Source: Methylobacterium sp. B4
Lineage (GTDB): Bacteria; Pseudomonadota; Alphaproteobacteria; Rhizobiales; Beijerinckiaceae
Length of the DNA: 64,000 nt
Direction of reading: 5' to 3'
NCBI RefSeq assembly: GCF_003201865.1
Contig: NZ_QJJJ01000001.1
Span: 62,001-126,000, forward strand
Positions 17,981-27,347 of this stretch are shown here, piece by piece. Position numbers and translations under genes: made by a program. The stretch's first letter is position 1; every line of letters starts with the position of its first letter. The notes beneath the pieces were generated by a model. The model saw only the letters and a list, made by a program, of their open reading frames with translations, did no database searches and was not told where the DNA came from.

Positions 17981-19087
17981 TCAGGCCAGCGGGCGGCGGC
18001 GCGGGTTCGGGTTGCGGTCGGTGTCCGCCTCGCCGTGGGCGGCGGTCTCGTAGGCGGTGACGATGCGGCGCACGAGGTCGTGGCGCACCACGTCCACGTC
18101 GCGGAAGCGCACCCGGCCGATGCCCTCGACGCCGTCGAGCACGTTCACCGCCTCGACGAGGCCCGACTTCTGGCCCGGCGGCAGGTCGATCTGGCTCGGA
18201 TCGCCGGTGATGATCATGCGCGAGTTCTCGCCCAATCGCGTCAGGAACATCTTCATCTGCATGGAGGTGGTGTTTTGCGCCTCGTCCAGCAGAACCACGG
18301 CGTTGGTGAGCGTGCGCCCGCGCATGAAGGCGAGCGGCGCGATCTCGATGATGCCGGTCTGCAGGCCGCGATCGACGTGGCGCGCCTCCATGAAGTCGTA
18401 GAGCGCGTCGTAGATCGGGCGCAGGTAGGGATCGACCTTCTCGCGCATGTCGCCGGGCAGGAAGCCGAGCCGCTCGCCGGCCTCGACCGCGGGGCGCGAC
18501 AGGATCAGGCGCTCGGCATGGCCCTGTTCGAGCAGCGAAACGGCGTGGCCGACGGCGAGCCAGGTCTTGCCGGTGCCGGCGGGGCCTTCGGCAAAGACGA
18601 GTTCGTTGGCCCGCAGGAGCTTGATGTAGTCGCTCTGCGCGGCGTTGCGGGCACGCACGCCCCCGCGCTTGCGCGTGGCGATCTGCTCGAACTGCTCGCG
18701 GCCGGGCTCGGCCACGATCTCGGCGGAGGGAAACAGATTGCCCTGGACGGTGACCTCCTGGATCACCCCGTCCACGTCGCCGAGCGTCAGGGTCGTGCCG
18801 CCCTTCTGCACGCGGGCATAGAGCCGCTCGAACACCCGGCGGGCCTTCTCCGCGGCCTCGGGTGCGCCCTTGACGACGAGGTGGTTGCCGAGCGCGGTGC
18901 CGGTGATGCCGAGCCGCCGCTCGATATGGGCGACGTTCTGGTCGTACTGGCCGAAGACGAGGCTCGCGAGGCGGTTGTCGTCGAAGGTGAGCGAGACCTC
19001 GACGGTCTCGGCGAGACCTGGGCGCCCCGGCGAGGGGCGGTTGTTGCGGCCGGCGGGGCCACGGGCGGACGCAACGTCAATCGGCAC
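17981..19087 (-). CDS. phoH: PhoH-family ATPase
   Basis: A 368-residue PhoH-like P-loop protein. An N-terminal KH-like region (about residues 30-110) precedes the ATPase core, with Walker A GPAGTGKT and Walker [21 protein letters not shown] is the sensor segment. It is thought to act with YbeY in RNA metabolism and is not specifically phosphate-regulated in this family. The start is GTG at 19087; no in-frame ATG lies upstream before miaB. It is the second gene after miaB in the conserved block. Confidence 0.92.
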   Translation of the reverse strand: MPIDVASARGPAGRNNRPSPGRPGLAETVEVSLTFDDNRLASLVFGQYDQNVAHIERRLGITGTALGNHLVVKGAPEAAEKARRVFERLYARVQKGGTTLTLGDVDGVIQEVTVQGNLFPSAEIVAEPGREQFEQIATRKRGGVRARNAAQSDYIKLLRANELVFAEGPAGTGKTWLAVGHAVSLLEQGHAERLILSRPAVEAGERLGFLPGDMREKVDPYLRPIYDALYDFMEARHVDRGLQTGIIEIAPLAFMRGRTLTNAVVLLDEAQNTTSMQMKMFLTRLGENSRMIITGDPSQIDLPPGQKSGLVEAVNVLDGVEGIGRVRFRDVDVVRHDLVRRIVTAYETAAHGEADTDRNPNPRRRPLA

Positions 19088-19123
19088 GCAAGGAATCCGG
19101 CATGGTGATGCCCTTCATATAGG

Positions 19124-20464
19124 TCAGGCCGCGGCCGCCGCATCCTCCAGCACCTCGCCGAACAGGCTATTCGAGCCCGCGCGCGTGATGCGCACCGGCA
19201 CCAGCGTGCCGATGGTGGCGGCAGGTGCGTCGAACTGAACCGCCTGGAGATGGGGCGTCTTGCCCGCGACCTGCCCCGGATGCCGGCCGACCTTCTCGAC
19301 CAGGATCTCGGCGACGCTGCCGACCGCCGCCGCGTTGAAGGCGTGGCGCTGGGCGTCGAGCAACGCCTGCAGGGCGGCGAGCCGCTCCGACTTCACCGCC
19401 TCCGGCACCGCGTCCTCGCGTTCGGCCGCGGGCGTGCCGGCGCGGGGGCTGTATTTGAACGAGAAGGCCGCCGCGAAGCCGATGTCGGAGACGAGCCGCA
19501 TGGTCTCGTCGAAATCGGCGTCGGTCTCGCCGGGAAAGCCGACGATGAAGTCCGAAGACAGGGCGATGTCGGGCCGCGCGCCGTGGATGCGCTCGATCAG
19601 CCGCCGGTAGGCGTCCCCGGTGTGACGCCGGTTCATGGCGTGCAGGATGCGGTCCGAGCCCGACTGCACCGGCAGGTGCAGGTAGGGCATCACCAGCGGG
19701 TTTCGTTCGTGGGCACGAACGAGATCGTCGGCAAAATCGTTCGGGTGGCTCGTGGTGTAGCGCAGGCGCAAGAGACCGGGCACGGAGGCCAGCGCATCCA
19801 TGAGTTGCCCCAGGGTCGAGGGCGCTCCGTCCGCCCCTTCGCCGTGATAGGTGTTCACGTTCTGGCCGATCAGCGTGATCTCGCGCACCCCGCCCTCGAC
19901 GAGGCGGCGCGCTTCCTCGACCACCGCCGCCACCGAGCGCGAGACTTCCGCGCCGCGGGTATAGGGCACCACGCAGAAGGCGCAGAACTTGTCGCAGCCC
20001 TCCTGCACGGTGAGGAAGCCCGTGACGCCGCGGTTGCGCCGGGCGGGCAGGTGATCGAACTTGTCCTCGGCCGGAAACTCGGTGTCGACGACCCGACCCT
20101 CGCGCGAGCGGCGCAGGAGGTCGGGCAGGCGGTGATAGCTCTGCGGGCCGACCACGACATCCACCGCCGGCGCGCGCGAAAGGATCTCGCGGCCCTCCGC
20201 CTGCGCCACGCAGCCCGCCACCACGATGCGGGTGTCACGCCCCTCTTCCGCCCGCTCGCCCTTGAGCACGCGCAGGCGCCCGAGCTCGGAATAGACCTTC
20301 TCGGCGGCCTTCTCGCGGATGTGGCAGGTGTTGAGGACGACGATGTCGGCCTCCTCGACCGCATCCGTCGCGCTGTAGCCCTCGGCCGCCAGCACGTCGG
20401 CCATTCGGCCGGCGTCGTAGGCGTTCATCTGGCAGCCGTAGGATTTGACGTAGGCTTTCTTCAA
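19124..20464 (-). CDS. miaB: tRNA-2-methylthio-N6-dimethylallyladenosine synthase
   Basis: A 446-residue radical-SAM methylthiotransferase that thiomethylates i6A37 in tRNA. The first cluster ligands are C11, C47 and C85 in the UPF0004 domain. The radical-SAM cluster CDKFCAFC gives C157, C161 and C164. A TRAM domain closes the protein ([22 protein letters not shown]). The start is TTG at 20464 ([14 protein letters not shown] when read literally), with AGGG about nine bases upstream. It is followed closely by phoH. Confidence 0.95.
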   Translation of the reverse strand: MKKAYVKSYGCQMNAYDAGRMADVLAAEGYSATDAVEEADIVVLNTCHIREKAAEKVYSELGRLRVLKGERAEEGRDTRIVVAGCVAQAEGREILSRAPAVDVVVGPQSYHRLPDLLRRSREGRVVDTEFPAEDKFDHLPARRNRGVTGFLTVQEGCDKFCAFCVVPYTRGAEVSRSVAAVVEEARRLVEGGVREITLIGQNVNTYHGEGADGAPSTLGQLMDALASVPGLLRLRYTTSHPNDFADDLVRAHERNPLVMPYLHLPVQSGSDRILHAMNRRHTGDAYRRLIERIHGARPDIALSSDFIVGFPGETDADFDETMRLVSDIGFAAAFSFKYSPRAGTPAAEREDAVPEAVKSERLAALQALLDAQRHAFNAAAVGSVAEILVEKVGRHPGQVAGKTPHLQAVQFDAPAATIGTLVPVRITRAGSNSLFGEVLEDAAAAA

Positions 20465-20580
20465 GATCGCAACCCTGCCGCCGTCCGGCGGCGCTTTTAC
20501 GGGAATCTTCCGGTCGAGGGGCGCTTTACCATGGTTCGGACGCCGACACGATTCCGTTCAGACGCTGTCAGATTCCCGAC

Positions 20581-21021
20581 ATGAGCCTTGCCACCGATCC
20601 CGCCTTCTTCGACTTGCTCACCGGCAGCTTCCACCGCCTCCTCGGGCGTCCGCTCCTGCCGGAACCCGGGCTCGGGCCGGATTGGCTCTACGGAGAGGCA
20701 CCGTTCGCGGTGCTCGCGCACGACACGAGCCCCGATCCCCTCTTCGTCTACGCCAACCGGGCGGCGCAGCGAGCCTTCGGCTACACCTGGGAGGCGTTCG
20801 TCGGCATGCCCTCGCGCCTCTCCGCGGAGGCGCCGGAGCGGGAGGAGCGGCAACGCCTGCTCGATGCGGTGGCCCGCGACGGCTTCGTCTCGGACTATGC
20901 GGGGATCCGGGTGGCCCGTGACGGGCGGCGCTTCCCCGTGACGGACGGCATCGTCTGGCAGCTCATGGATGCCGACGGGACGGTCCGCGGGCAGGCCGCG
21001 ACCTTCCCGCTCCCGGCCTGA
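20581..21021 (+). CDS. MEKHLA-domain protein
   Basis: A 146-residue PAS-like protein of the MEKHLA family, first defined at the C-terminus of plant HD-ZIP III regulators and found alone in bacteria. FVYANRAAQRAFGYTWEAFVGMPSRLSAE and GIRVARDGRRFPVTDGIVWQLMD are the family segments. It may bind a small ligand or sense redox state, but no role is established. It stands on the plus strand between plsC and miaB, interrupting a minus-strand block, and converges on plsC with a 3-bp gap. The ATG at 20581 opens immediately after a divergent region of about 115 bp shared with miaB. Confidence 0.82.
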   Translation: MSLATDPAFFDLLTGSFHRLLGRPLLPEPGLGPDWLYGEAPFAVLAHDTSPDPLFVYANRAAQRAFGYTWEAFVGMPSRLSAEAPEREERQRLLDAVARDGFVSDYAGIRVARDGRRFPVTDGIVWQLMDADGTVRGQAATFPLPA

Positions 21022-21024
21022 GGC

Positions 21025-21903
21025 TCACACCGCGGCGATCCCCGGGGCCGAGACGTCCGCGCCCTCCCCGGCCGGGCTCGGCGCGACGGGGGCGGGACGC
21101 CCGGCCGGTCCGCCGAGCCGCGTCTCGCGCAGGGCGCGCCGCACGGCGGCCTCGGCCTGGGCGGTGGCGACCTTGCGGTCGGTGGCAGCGTCGAAGGCGA
21201 TCGGCACGCCCCAAGCGACGTGGACGTCGATGGGCCCACGGTTCGCGAACAGGGCGAGATGGGACGCCAGCTCCATGTCGCCGTACCACGCGATCTCCGG
21301 CCGCTCGGCGCGGGTCACGGGCAGGCCGTTGCGGCGCAGGTAGGTCAGCGCCAGCGGCTGCAGCCGGATGCGGGCGAGCCCGCCGGCCTCGGCGGCGAGT
21401 GCGGCCCGGGCGGCACCGACCAGGGAGGAGCGGAACGGCAGCAGCCGCAGGCCGTCCCCGGTGGTGCCTTCGGCGAACAGCACGATCAGGTCGCCGTCGG
21501 CGAGGCGCTCCCCGACCGTGGCGTTGACGCTCGCGGTGGCCGCCCGCTTGGACCGCTCAATGAAGACGGTGCGCTGGAGTTTCGCCAACGTGCCGATCAG
21601 CGGCCAGCCCTCGATCTCGGACTTGGCCACGAAGGAGAGCGGGCGCAGGGAGCCCAGCACGACGATGTCGAGCCACGAGACGTGGTTCGACAGCACGAGC
21701 GCCGGTTCACCGGCCGACGGCGGCGTGCCGCTCTGGGTGATGCGCAGCGAGAACAGGCGCAGGAACAGGCGGTGGAACAGCACCGGCATCCGCCCGGCCA
21801 GCCGCCCGTGGCCGAAGCGCAGGCTCAGCCAGTGCGGGCCGATCACGATCAGGAAGGCGAGCGCCTGGAGGATGAGGCGCAACGCGATGCCGGCCCGCGT
21901 CAT
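21025..21903 (-). CDS. plsC: 1-acyl-sn-glycerol-3-phosphate acyltransferase family protein
   Basis: A 292-residue lysophospholipid acyltransferase. The catalytic HX4D motif is NHVSWLD and the substrate loop reads FAEGTT, where most PlsC proteins have FPEGTR. An N-terminal hydrophobic helix (ALRLILQALAFLIVIGPHW) anchors it in the inner membrane. The last 40 residues are low-complexity. It may make phosphatidic acid or act on ornithine lipid, as OlsA enzymes belong to the same family. It follows rimI by 25 bp in a transcription unit with tsaB. Confidence 0.87.
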   Translation of the reverse strand: MTRAGIALRLILQALAFLIVIGPHWLSLRFGHGRLAGRMPVLFHRLFLRLFSLRITQSGTPPSAGEPALVLSNHVSWLDIVVLGSLRPLSFVAKSEIEGWPLIGTLAKLQRTVFIERSKRAATASVNATVGERLADGDLIVLFAEGTTGDGLRLLPFRSSLVGAARAALAAEAGGLARIRLQPLALTYLRRNGLPVTRAERPEIAWYGDMELASHLALFANRGPIDVHVAWGVPIAFDAATDRKVATAQAEAAVRRALRETRLGGPAGRPAPVAPSPAGEGADVSAPGIAAV

Positions 21904-21928
21904 CGGGCCGGGAGGGGTCCGCGGCTCC

Positions 21929-22450
21929 TCACGAGAGCGCCGCGCTCATGGTCAGGGCGGTGGCCCGGCTGCCGTCGGGCAGCGGATAGTAGCCCTTGCG
22001 CTCACCGACCCGCACGAAGCCGTGGCGCCCGTAGAGCTTGAGCGCGGGGGCGTTGCCCTCGTCGACCTCCAGATGGACCGTGCGGACGCCCGAGAAGCTC
22101 AGGGCGGTCAGGTGTTCGCGCAGGAGCCGATGGCTGTGGCCGCCGCCGCGGGCTGAGGGCGCCAGCACGATGGTCAGGATCTCAGCCTCGTCCGCGGCCT
22201 TGCGCGAGAGCACGAAACCGAGGATCGCGCTGCCCCGGCGCAGGGCGTGCGCCTCGGTGGAGCGCTCGCAGAGCAGCCGCTCGAATTCGTGGGCGGCCCA
22301 GGGGCGCGCGAAGGCGGTGGCGTGGAGCTTTTCCAGCGCGCTCGCCTGTCCGGCATCGCGCAGGGGGGCGACATAGGGCACGGAGCCCCAGGCGTCCCAC
22401 CAAGCGGACCACCAGTCGAGGGGCCAGAGCGGGGAGAGCGGTCGCGTCAT
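21929..22450 (-). CDS. rimI: Ribosomal protein S18 alanine N-acetyltransferase
   Basis: A 173-residue GNAT-fold acetyltransferase. The acetyl-CoA loop is ARGGGHSHRLL and the later segment VHLEVDEGNAPALKLYGRHGFVRVGERKGYY is diagnostic for RimI. The start overlaps the tsaB stop as ATGA. A tryptophan-rich N-terminal extension (about 20 residues) is unusual. Coupling with tsaB is the normal arrangement. Confidence 0.9.
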   Translation of the reverse strand: MTRPLSPLWPLDWWSAWWDAWGSVPYVAPLRDAGQASALEKLHATAFARPWAAHEFERLLCERSTEAHALRRGSAILGFVLSRKAADEAEILTIVLAPSARGGGHSHRLLREHLTALSFSGVRTVHLEVDEGNAPALKLYGRHGFVRVGERKGYYPLPDGSRATALTMSAALS

Positions 22451-23169
22451 GCCCGTGCGAGCCTCGCATGGTCCTGCGGCTGGGCGTCCGGCCCGCGCAG
22501 GTAGAGGGGACGGGGCAGCGCCTGATCCGGGTCGGCGACGAGCCCGAGGGAGGCGACCCAGGCGATCTGCGGCGCGCCCGTCTCCGCGACCTCCACCGGG
22601 AGGCCCGCCGCGCCGGCGACCGCGGCGAGCGCGGGGGCACCGGACCCGGTGAGGATCGCCGGACGCCGGCCGAGCAGGGCGACCGCCTCCTCCAGCGCGA
22701 CGTGGCGCGGCGGGACCACCACACCCTCCGCCACGCTCATGGCCTGGAGGTAGACGGCGCCGTGGCGCGCATCGATCGCGGCGACGATCGTCGCCTCGCC
22801 GTTGAGGGCGAGTTGGGGAGCGAGCAGGGCGGAGAGGGTCGTGACGCCGACCACGGGGATGTTGGCGGCAAGCCCGATGGCGCGGGCGGCGGAGAGGCCG
22901 ACGCGCAGACCCGTGTAGCTGCCCGGCCCGACCGTGACCGCGACCCGGTCCAGCCCCTCGAAGCCGCCCTCGACCCGGGCCATGATGCGCTCGATCAGCG
23001 GCAGCAGCGCCTCGGCATGGCCGCGCACGAGCGGCATCGACTCCTCGGCGAGCAGGTCGTCGCTGTCGTCGGTGGCCACGCAGGCGGCGCAGGCTTCGAG
23101 CGCCGTATCGATGGCAAGGATTCGCAAACCGTCGCTTCCGTCCGGCGGCGGACCGGGGGCGCCCGCCAT
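22447..23169 (-). CDS. tsaB: tRNA threonylcarbamoyladenosine synthesis protein TsaB
   Basis: A 240-residue ASKHA-fold protein, the inactive partner that activates TsaD in t6A37 formation. ILAIDTALEACAACV, RGHAEALLPLIERIM and VTVGPGSYTGLRVGLSAARAIGLA are the family segments. The ATG at 23169 adds about 14 Pro/Gly-rich residues before the domain; a shorter start is possible. It is the promoter-proximal gene of the tsaB-rimI-plsC unit. Confidence 0.92.
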   Translation of the reverse strand: MAGAPGPPPDGSDGLRILAIDTALEACAACVATDDSDDLLAEESMPLVRGHAEALLPLIERIMARVEGGFEGLDRVAVTVGPGSYTGLRVGLSAARAIGLAANIPVVGVTTLSALLAPQLALNGEATIVAAIDARHGAVYLQAMSVAEGVVVPPRHVALEEAVALLGRRPAILTGSGAPALAAVAGAAGLPVEVAETGAPQIAWVASLGLVADPDQALPRPLYLRGPDAQPQDHARLARA

Positions 23170-23277
23170 CCGGTTCTTTCTAGGACGAAACGACCGCCTG
23201 CGTCAGGGCTTCGACCGCCCGCCTCCCCAAGGAAGCGCGGCGGTGTTGCACCTCTGCCGGTGGGGCGGTCGCCGGAC

Positions 23278-23844
23278 TCAGATCGCCTGGACTTCCCGAA
23301 CGGAGGGCAGGAAGTGGCGGAACAGGTTCTGCACGCCCTGCCGCAGGGTCGCGGTGGAGGACGGGCAGCCCGAGCAGGCGCCCTTCATCTCGAGGTAGAC
23401 GATGCCGTCGCGGTAGCCGCGGAAGGTGATGTCGCCGCCGTCGCCCGCCACCGCCGGCCGCACCCGGGTCTCGAGTAGATCCTTGATGGTCGCGACCGTG
23501 TCGTGGTCGGCCTCGTCGTAGAACTCCTCCGTCTCGTCCTCGGCCAGGGCCGTGCCCTCGGCGAGCACCGGACGGCCGGATTGGAAGTGGTCCATGATGG
23601 CGCCGAGCACGGCGGGCTTCACCTGGGGCCACTCGTTCACGCCGTCGGCCTTGGTGACCGAGATGAAGTCGTGCCCGAAATAGACGCCCGAGACACCGGG
23701 CACCGCGAACAGGGCGGTGGCCAGCGGCGAGCGCTCGGCACTCTGCGAATCACGGGCCTCGAAGGTCCCGTCGGTGAGCACCACGCGGCCGGGCAGGAAC
23801 TTGAGCGTGGCGGGATTCGGCGTGGCTTCGGTCTGGATGAACAT
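23278..23844 (-). CDS. NifU/Nfu-family iron-sulfur scaffold protein
   Basis: A 188-residue Nfu protein: an N-terminal Nfu_N domain beginning MFIQTEATPNPATLKFLPG and a C-terminal NifU-like domain with the cluster-binding CSGC (C157, C160). It delivers [4Fe-4S] clusters to apoproteins. The ATG at 23844 matches the universal N-terminus and has GAGG 12 bases upstream; the longer frame to 23982 is rejected. It precedes tsaB by about 108 bp on the same strand. Confidence 0.93.
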   Translation of the reverse strand: MFIQTEATPNPATLKFLPGRVVLTDGTFEARDSQSAERSPLATALFAVPGVSGVYFGHDFISVTKADGVNEWPQVKPAVLGAIMDHFQSGRPVLAEGTALAEDETEEFYDEADHDTVATIKDLLETRVRPAVAGDGGDITFRGYRDGIVYLEMKGACSGCPSSTATLRQGVQNLFRHFLPSVREVQAI

Positions 23845-24049
23845 CTGAGACAATCCTCGGGTCCGCTGGCGCCGGTTCAAGGCCGGCCGGGAAGCGGCGC
23901 CGGGATCAGCCGACGCCGCTTTCCATGTGGACCGAGAGGGCCGGATTCTCAACCGTCCCCGCGACTTGTTGCGGGGCATCATCCGGTGTAGGAAGCCCGT
24001 TCATCACGCATATCGTTCGTATCCGCGCCTGAGGAAGGAGCCGCCTCGC

Positions 24050-24460
24050 ATGGCTCGCGTCACCGTCGAAGACTGCATCGAGAAGGTCGAGAACCGCTTC
24101 GAGCTGGTCCTGCTGGCCAGCCATCGGGCCCGCCTGCTCGCCGCCGGCGCTCCCCTGACCGTCGAGCGCGACCGCGACAAGAACCCCGTCGTGGCCCTGC
24201 GCGAGATCGGCGACGAGACGATCACGGCGGACGATCTGAAGGAGCAGCTCATCCACTCGATGCAGAAATACGTCGAGGTGGACGAGCCGGAGGCCGACAC
24301 CGTGCCGCTTCTGTCGAGCTCCCCCGCCGCCGCGGCGGTGGCGCCCCAGTCCTCCTCGGACGACAAGAACGTCCAGTTCGACTTCATGAGCGAGGAAGAC
24401 CTTCTGCGCGGCCTGGAGAATCTGGCCCCGCCGACCGAGACGGACGACGAGGGCGAGTAA
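24050..24460 (+). CDS. rpoZ: RNA polymerase omega subunit
   Basis: A 136-residue omega subunit. The family start [28 protein letters not shown] is complete, followed by the NPVVALREI segment. A Ser/Ala-rich acidic C-terminal tail ([19 protein letters not shown] ... EETDDEGE type) is longer than in enteric omega. The ATG at 24050 has GAGGAAGGAG upstream. The order rpoZ-rsh is typical, and omega forms part of the ppGpp site on RNA polymerase in proteobacteria. Confidence 0.94.
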   Translation: MARVTVEDCIEKVENRFELVLLASHRARLLAAGAPLTVERDRDKNPVVALREIGDETITADDLKEQLIHSMQKYVEVDEPEADTVPLLSSSPAAAAVAPQSSSDDKNVQFDFMSEEDLLRGLENLAPPTETDDEGE

Positions 24461-24487
24461 GCCTTTCCCACCCGCTCTTGCGCCTTC

Positions 24488-24518
24488 GCGCCCGCCCTCG
24501 GTCCCGAGCGGCGGGCGC
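24488..24518 (+). terminator. Strong GC hairpin after rpoZ
   Basis: GCGCCCGCC (24488-24496) pairs with GGCGGGCGC (24510-24518), enclosing a nested CTCGG/CCGAG stem. It begins 27 bases after the rpoZ stop. The following TCTCGTCTTCC is only weakly T-rich, so it may attenuate rather than end transcription into rsh. Confidence 0.5.
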
Positions 24519-24686
24519 TCTCGTCTTCCGGCCCTGCGGTCGGTGCGGGCCGGATGAGGCCGTCACGCTTCGTCTGCGACGCCTTGGGTCTGGCGCGAAG
24601 GCCGCCGATGCGGGAAGCTGTCGCGCGATGACCACGGCCGGCCCGGCCGGGCCCCCACACCATCCCAGAGCAGGATCCTTCGGCGG

Positions 24687-26918
24687 ATGATGCGCCAGTA
24701 CGAACTCGTGGAACGGGTCAAACGCTATAACCCGGCCGCGAACGAGGCGCTTCTGAACCGCGCCTACGTCTACGCCATGCGCGCGCACGGCACGCAGAAG
24801 CGCGCCTCCGGCGACCCGTTCTTCGCCCATCCTCTCGAAGTCGCCGCGATCCTGACCGATCTGCGCCTGGACGACGCGACCATCGTCGCGGCCGTGCTGC
24901 ACGACACGGTGGAGGACACCGCCGCCACGCTCGACGAGATCCGCGAGATCTTCGGCCCCGAGATCGGCGCGCTGGTCGACGGGCTGACCAAGCTCAAGCG
25001 CCTCGATCTCGTCTCGAAGCGGGCGGTGCAGGGCGAGAACTTCCGCAAGCTGCTCCTGGCGGTGGCCGAGGACGTGCGGGTGCTGCTGGTCAAGCTCGCC
25101 GACCGCCTGCACAACATGCGCACCCTCCACTTCATGCGCGACGACAAGCGGGCGCGGATCGCCGAGGAAACCCTCGACATCTACGCGCCGCTGGCCGGCC
25201 GCATGGGCATGCAGGAACTGCGCGACGAGCTGGAGGACCTCTCCTTCCGCACGCTCAAGCCCGAGATCTACGCCACCATCACCAAGCGGCTCGAAGACCT
25301 CTCGGCCAAGTCCGGCAGCGTCATCGAGAGCATCGAGCACGACCTCACCGCCCGGCTCGCGGCCCGCGGCATCACCGCCCAGGTGAAGGGACGCCTCAAG
25401 AAGCCGTTCTCGATCTGGTCGAAGATGGAGCGCAAGTCGGTCGCCTTCGAGCAGCTCTCCGACATCGTCGGCTTCCGCGTGATCGTCGGCACGGTGGCGG
25501 AGTGCTACGCGGCGCTCGGCGTCGTCCATACGAGCTGGCCGATGGTGCCGGGCCGCTACAAGGACTACGTCTCGACGCCCAAACAGAACGATTACCGCTC
25601 GATCCACACCACGGTGATCGGGCCCAAGCGCCAGCGCGTCGAGCTTCAGATCCGCACCGCCGAGATGGACGAGATCGCCGAGTACGGCATCGCGGCCCAC
25701 GCCCATTACAAGGAGGCGTCCGCCGAGGGCGCCGAGGGCGAGATCCATCCGCGGTTGGCCACCGAGAGCGGCGCCTATCAGTGGCTGCGCCGCACCATCG
25801 AACTCCTGGCCGAGGGCGATTCGCCCGAAGAGTTCCTGGAGCACACCAAGCTCGAGCTGTTCCAGGACCAAGTGTTCTGCTTCACGCCCAAGGGGCGCCT
25901 GATCGCCCTGCCCCGAGGCGCCACGCCGATCGACTTCGCCTACGCCGTCCACACCGATGTCGGCAACACGGCGGTGGGCGCCAAGATCAACGGCCGGCTC
26001 GCGCCGCTGCTGCACGAACTCGCCAACGGCGACGAGGTGGAGATCGCCCGCTCCGACGGCGCCTCGCCGCCCGCGGCCTGGGAATCCCTCGTCGTGACCG
26101 GCAAGGCCCGTGCCGCGATCCGGCGGGCGACCCGCACGGCCGTGCGCCGGCAATATGCGGGGCTCGGCCGCCAGATCCTCGACCGCGCCTTCGAGCGGGC
26201 GGGCAAGAGCTTTTCCGAGGAGAAGCTGCGCGGCTCCCTGCCCCGGCTCGCCCGCGGCAGCACGGAGGATGTCTTCGCCGCCGTCGGGCGCGGTGAGATG
26301 TTCTCCGGCGACGTGGTCAAGGCGGTCTATCCCGACTTCAAGGACGAGCGCCGCGCGGGCGCCAGCGGCGGTCCGGCGGCCAACGGGGCGGCGGGGCGCC
26401 TCACCCGCTCGAAGGATCAGACCATGCGGCTGACCTTCTCGGCGGAGACGGAAGGGGCGGCCGCGCCGGGCGGCATCCCGATCCGGGGGCTCGCGGGCGA
26501 CCTGCCGGTGAGCTTCGCGCCCAACGGCGGCGCCGTGCCGGGGGACCGCATCGTCGGCATCCTCACCCCCGGCGTCGGCGTGACGATCTACCCGATCCAG
26601 TCGGCCGCGCTCGCCGCCTTCGACAACGAGCCCGAGCGCTGGCTCGACGTGCGCTGGGACGTGGAGGGCTCGCACGAGCGCTTCCCCGCCAAGATCAGCC
26701 TCGAATCGATCAACGAGCCGGGCACCCTGGCGCAGATTGCCCAAGTCATCGCCGAGCACGACGGCAACATCGACAACGTCTCGATGAAGCGCCGCACTCA
26801 GGACTTCACGGACATCGCCATCGACCTCTCGGTGCCGGACCTCAAACACCTCACCGCCATCGTGGCGGACCTGCGCGGCAAGCGCTCGGTCAGCCGCGTG
26901 GAGCGGGTGAACGGCTAG
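24687..26918 (+). CDS. rsh: Bifunctional (p)ppGpp synthetase/hydrolase (RelA/SpoT homologue)
   Basis: A 743-residue Rsh protein controlling the stringent response. The N-terminal HD hydrolase has H48 (FAHP), H72-D73 (LHDTVED) and KLADRLHNMRT, all intact. The synthetase domain shows RYKDYVSTPKQNDYRSIHT and VELQIRT. TGS (GRLIALPRGATPIDFAYAVHTDVG) and a C-terminal ACT domain (ESINEPGTLAQIAQVIAEHDGNID) follow. Alphaproteobacteria usually have a single such enzyme. Two adjacent ATG codons (24687, 24690) are possible starts. It follows rpoZ by 226 bp, so it may have its own promoter. Confidence 0.95.
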   Translation: MMRQYELVERVKRYNPAANEALLNRAYVYAMRAHGTQKRASGDPFFAHPLEVAAILTDLRLDDATIVAAVLHDTVEDTAATLDEIREIFGPEIGALVDGLTKLKRLDLVSKRAVQGENFRKLLLAVAEDVRVLLVKLADRLHNMRTLHFMRDDKRARIAEETLDIYAPLAGRMGMQELRDELEDLSFRTLKPEIYATITKRLEDLSAKSGSVIESIEHDLTARLAARGITAQVKGRLKKPFSIWSKMERKSVAFEQLSDIVGFRVIVGTVAECYAALGVVHTSWPMVPGRYKDYVSTPKQNDYRSIHTTVIGPKRQRVELQIRTAEMDEIAEYGIAAHAHYKEASAEGAEGEIHPRLATESGAYQWLRRTIELLAEGDSPEEFLEHTKLELFQDQVFCFTPKGRLIALPRGATPIDFAYAVHTDVGNTAVGAKINGRLAPLLHELANGDEVEIARSDGASPPAAWESLVVTGKARAAIRRATRTAVRRQYAGLGRQILDRAFERAGKSFSEEKLRGSLPRLARGSTEDVFAAVGRGEMFSGDVVKAVYPDFKDERRAGASGGPAANGAAGRLTRSKDQTMRLTFSAETEGAAAPGGIPIRGLAGDLPVSFAPNGGAVPGDRIVGILTPGVGVTIYPIQSAALAAFDNEPERWLDVRWDVEGSHERFPAKISLESINEPGTLAQIAQVIAEHDGNIDNVSMKRRTQDFTDIAIDLSVPDLKHLTAIVADLRGKRSVSRVERVNG

Positions 26919-26966
26919 GCCGTCTTGAGAGGCTACCGATCGCCTTGCCGATCGTCATGCGGAACC

Positions 26967-26982
26967 GACGCGCCGGCGCGTC
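26967..26982. repeat. Perfect 16-bp palindrome after rsh
   Basis: GACGCGCCGGCGCGTC is fully self-complementary, 48 bases after the rsh stop and 63 before the next start. No T-run follows. It could be a protein-binding site or part of a weak terminator. Confidence 0.4.
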
Positions 26983-27045
26983 ATTCCGTGATCGGGTCCG
27001 CGCATGGCCTGGCGAGCCCGCGACGTGCCTGACCGGAGCGCCCCC

Positions 27046-27252
27046 ATGAAGCTTCCCTTCGTCACCGCGGCCCTTCTCGGGCTGAGTCTTCCGCTCGCCG
27101 TCGAGGCCGGCGCGCAGACCCTTCAGCCCGGCATGCGCACGATGATCCAGCGCGGCGGCCCCGAGGGCGTGCTGCTCGGCGTGCGCCTGCCCTTAGGCAT
27201 CGACGATCCGGCCTATGACGCGCTGCGCGAGGTCGTGCGCGTCCGCAATTAG
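27046..27252 (+). CDS. Small exported protein of unknown function
   Basis: A 68-residue protein with a signal peptide ([24 protein letters not shown]), cleaved probably after AGA. It leaves a mature peptide of about 44 residues with [19 protein letters not shown] and no cysteine. The ATG at 27046 is chosen because it begins the signal sequence; an upstream in-frame ATG at 27004 adds 14 residues of non-signal sequence. It sits between rsh and pyrE on the same strand. No family recognised. Confidence 0.6.
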   Translation: MKLPFVTAALLGLSLPLAVEAGAQTLQPGMRTMIQRGGPEGVLLGVRLPLGIDDPAYDALREVVRVRN

Positions 27253-27300
27253 CGGCCTGCCGTCGCGTTTGCGCCGACAGCCTCCGCTTGCGCCCTGCGC

Positions 27301-27322
27301 CCGCCGCTGCAAGAAGCGGCGG
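27301..27322 (+). promoter_or_regulatory. Hairpin in the pyrE leader
   Basis: CCGCCGCT, loop GCAAGA, AGCGGCGG: a perfect 8-bp stem ending 25 bases before the pyrE ATG. No U-run follows. It may influence pyrE translation; pyrimidine attenuation at pyrE is known in enterics by a different layout, so this is only a candidate. Confidence 0.35.
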
Positions 27323-27347
27323 AAGACGGGATGGGGCGCGAGCGGAC

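Noticed and set aside
24384..26849. An 821-codon minus-strand open frame antisense to rsh
   Set aside because: Shadow of the well-conserved rsh gene; no recognisable domain.
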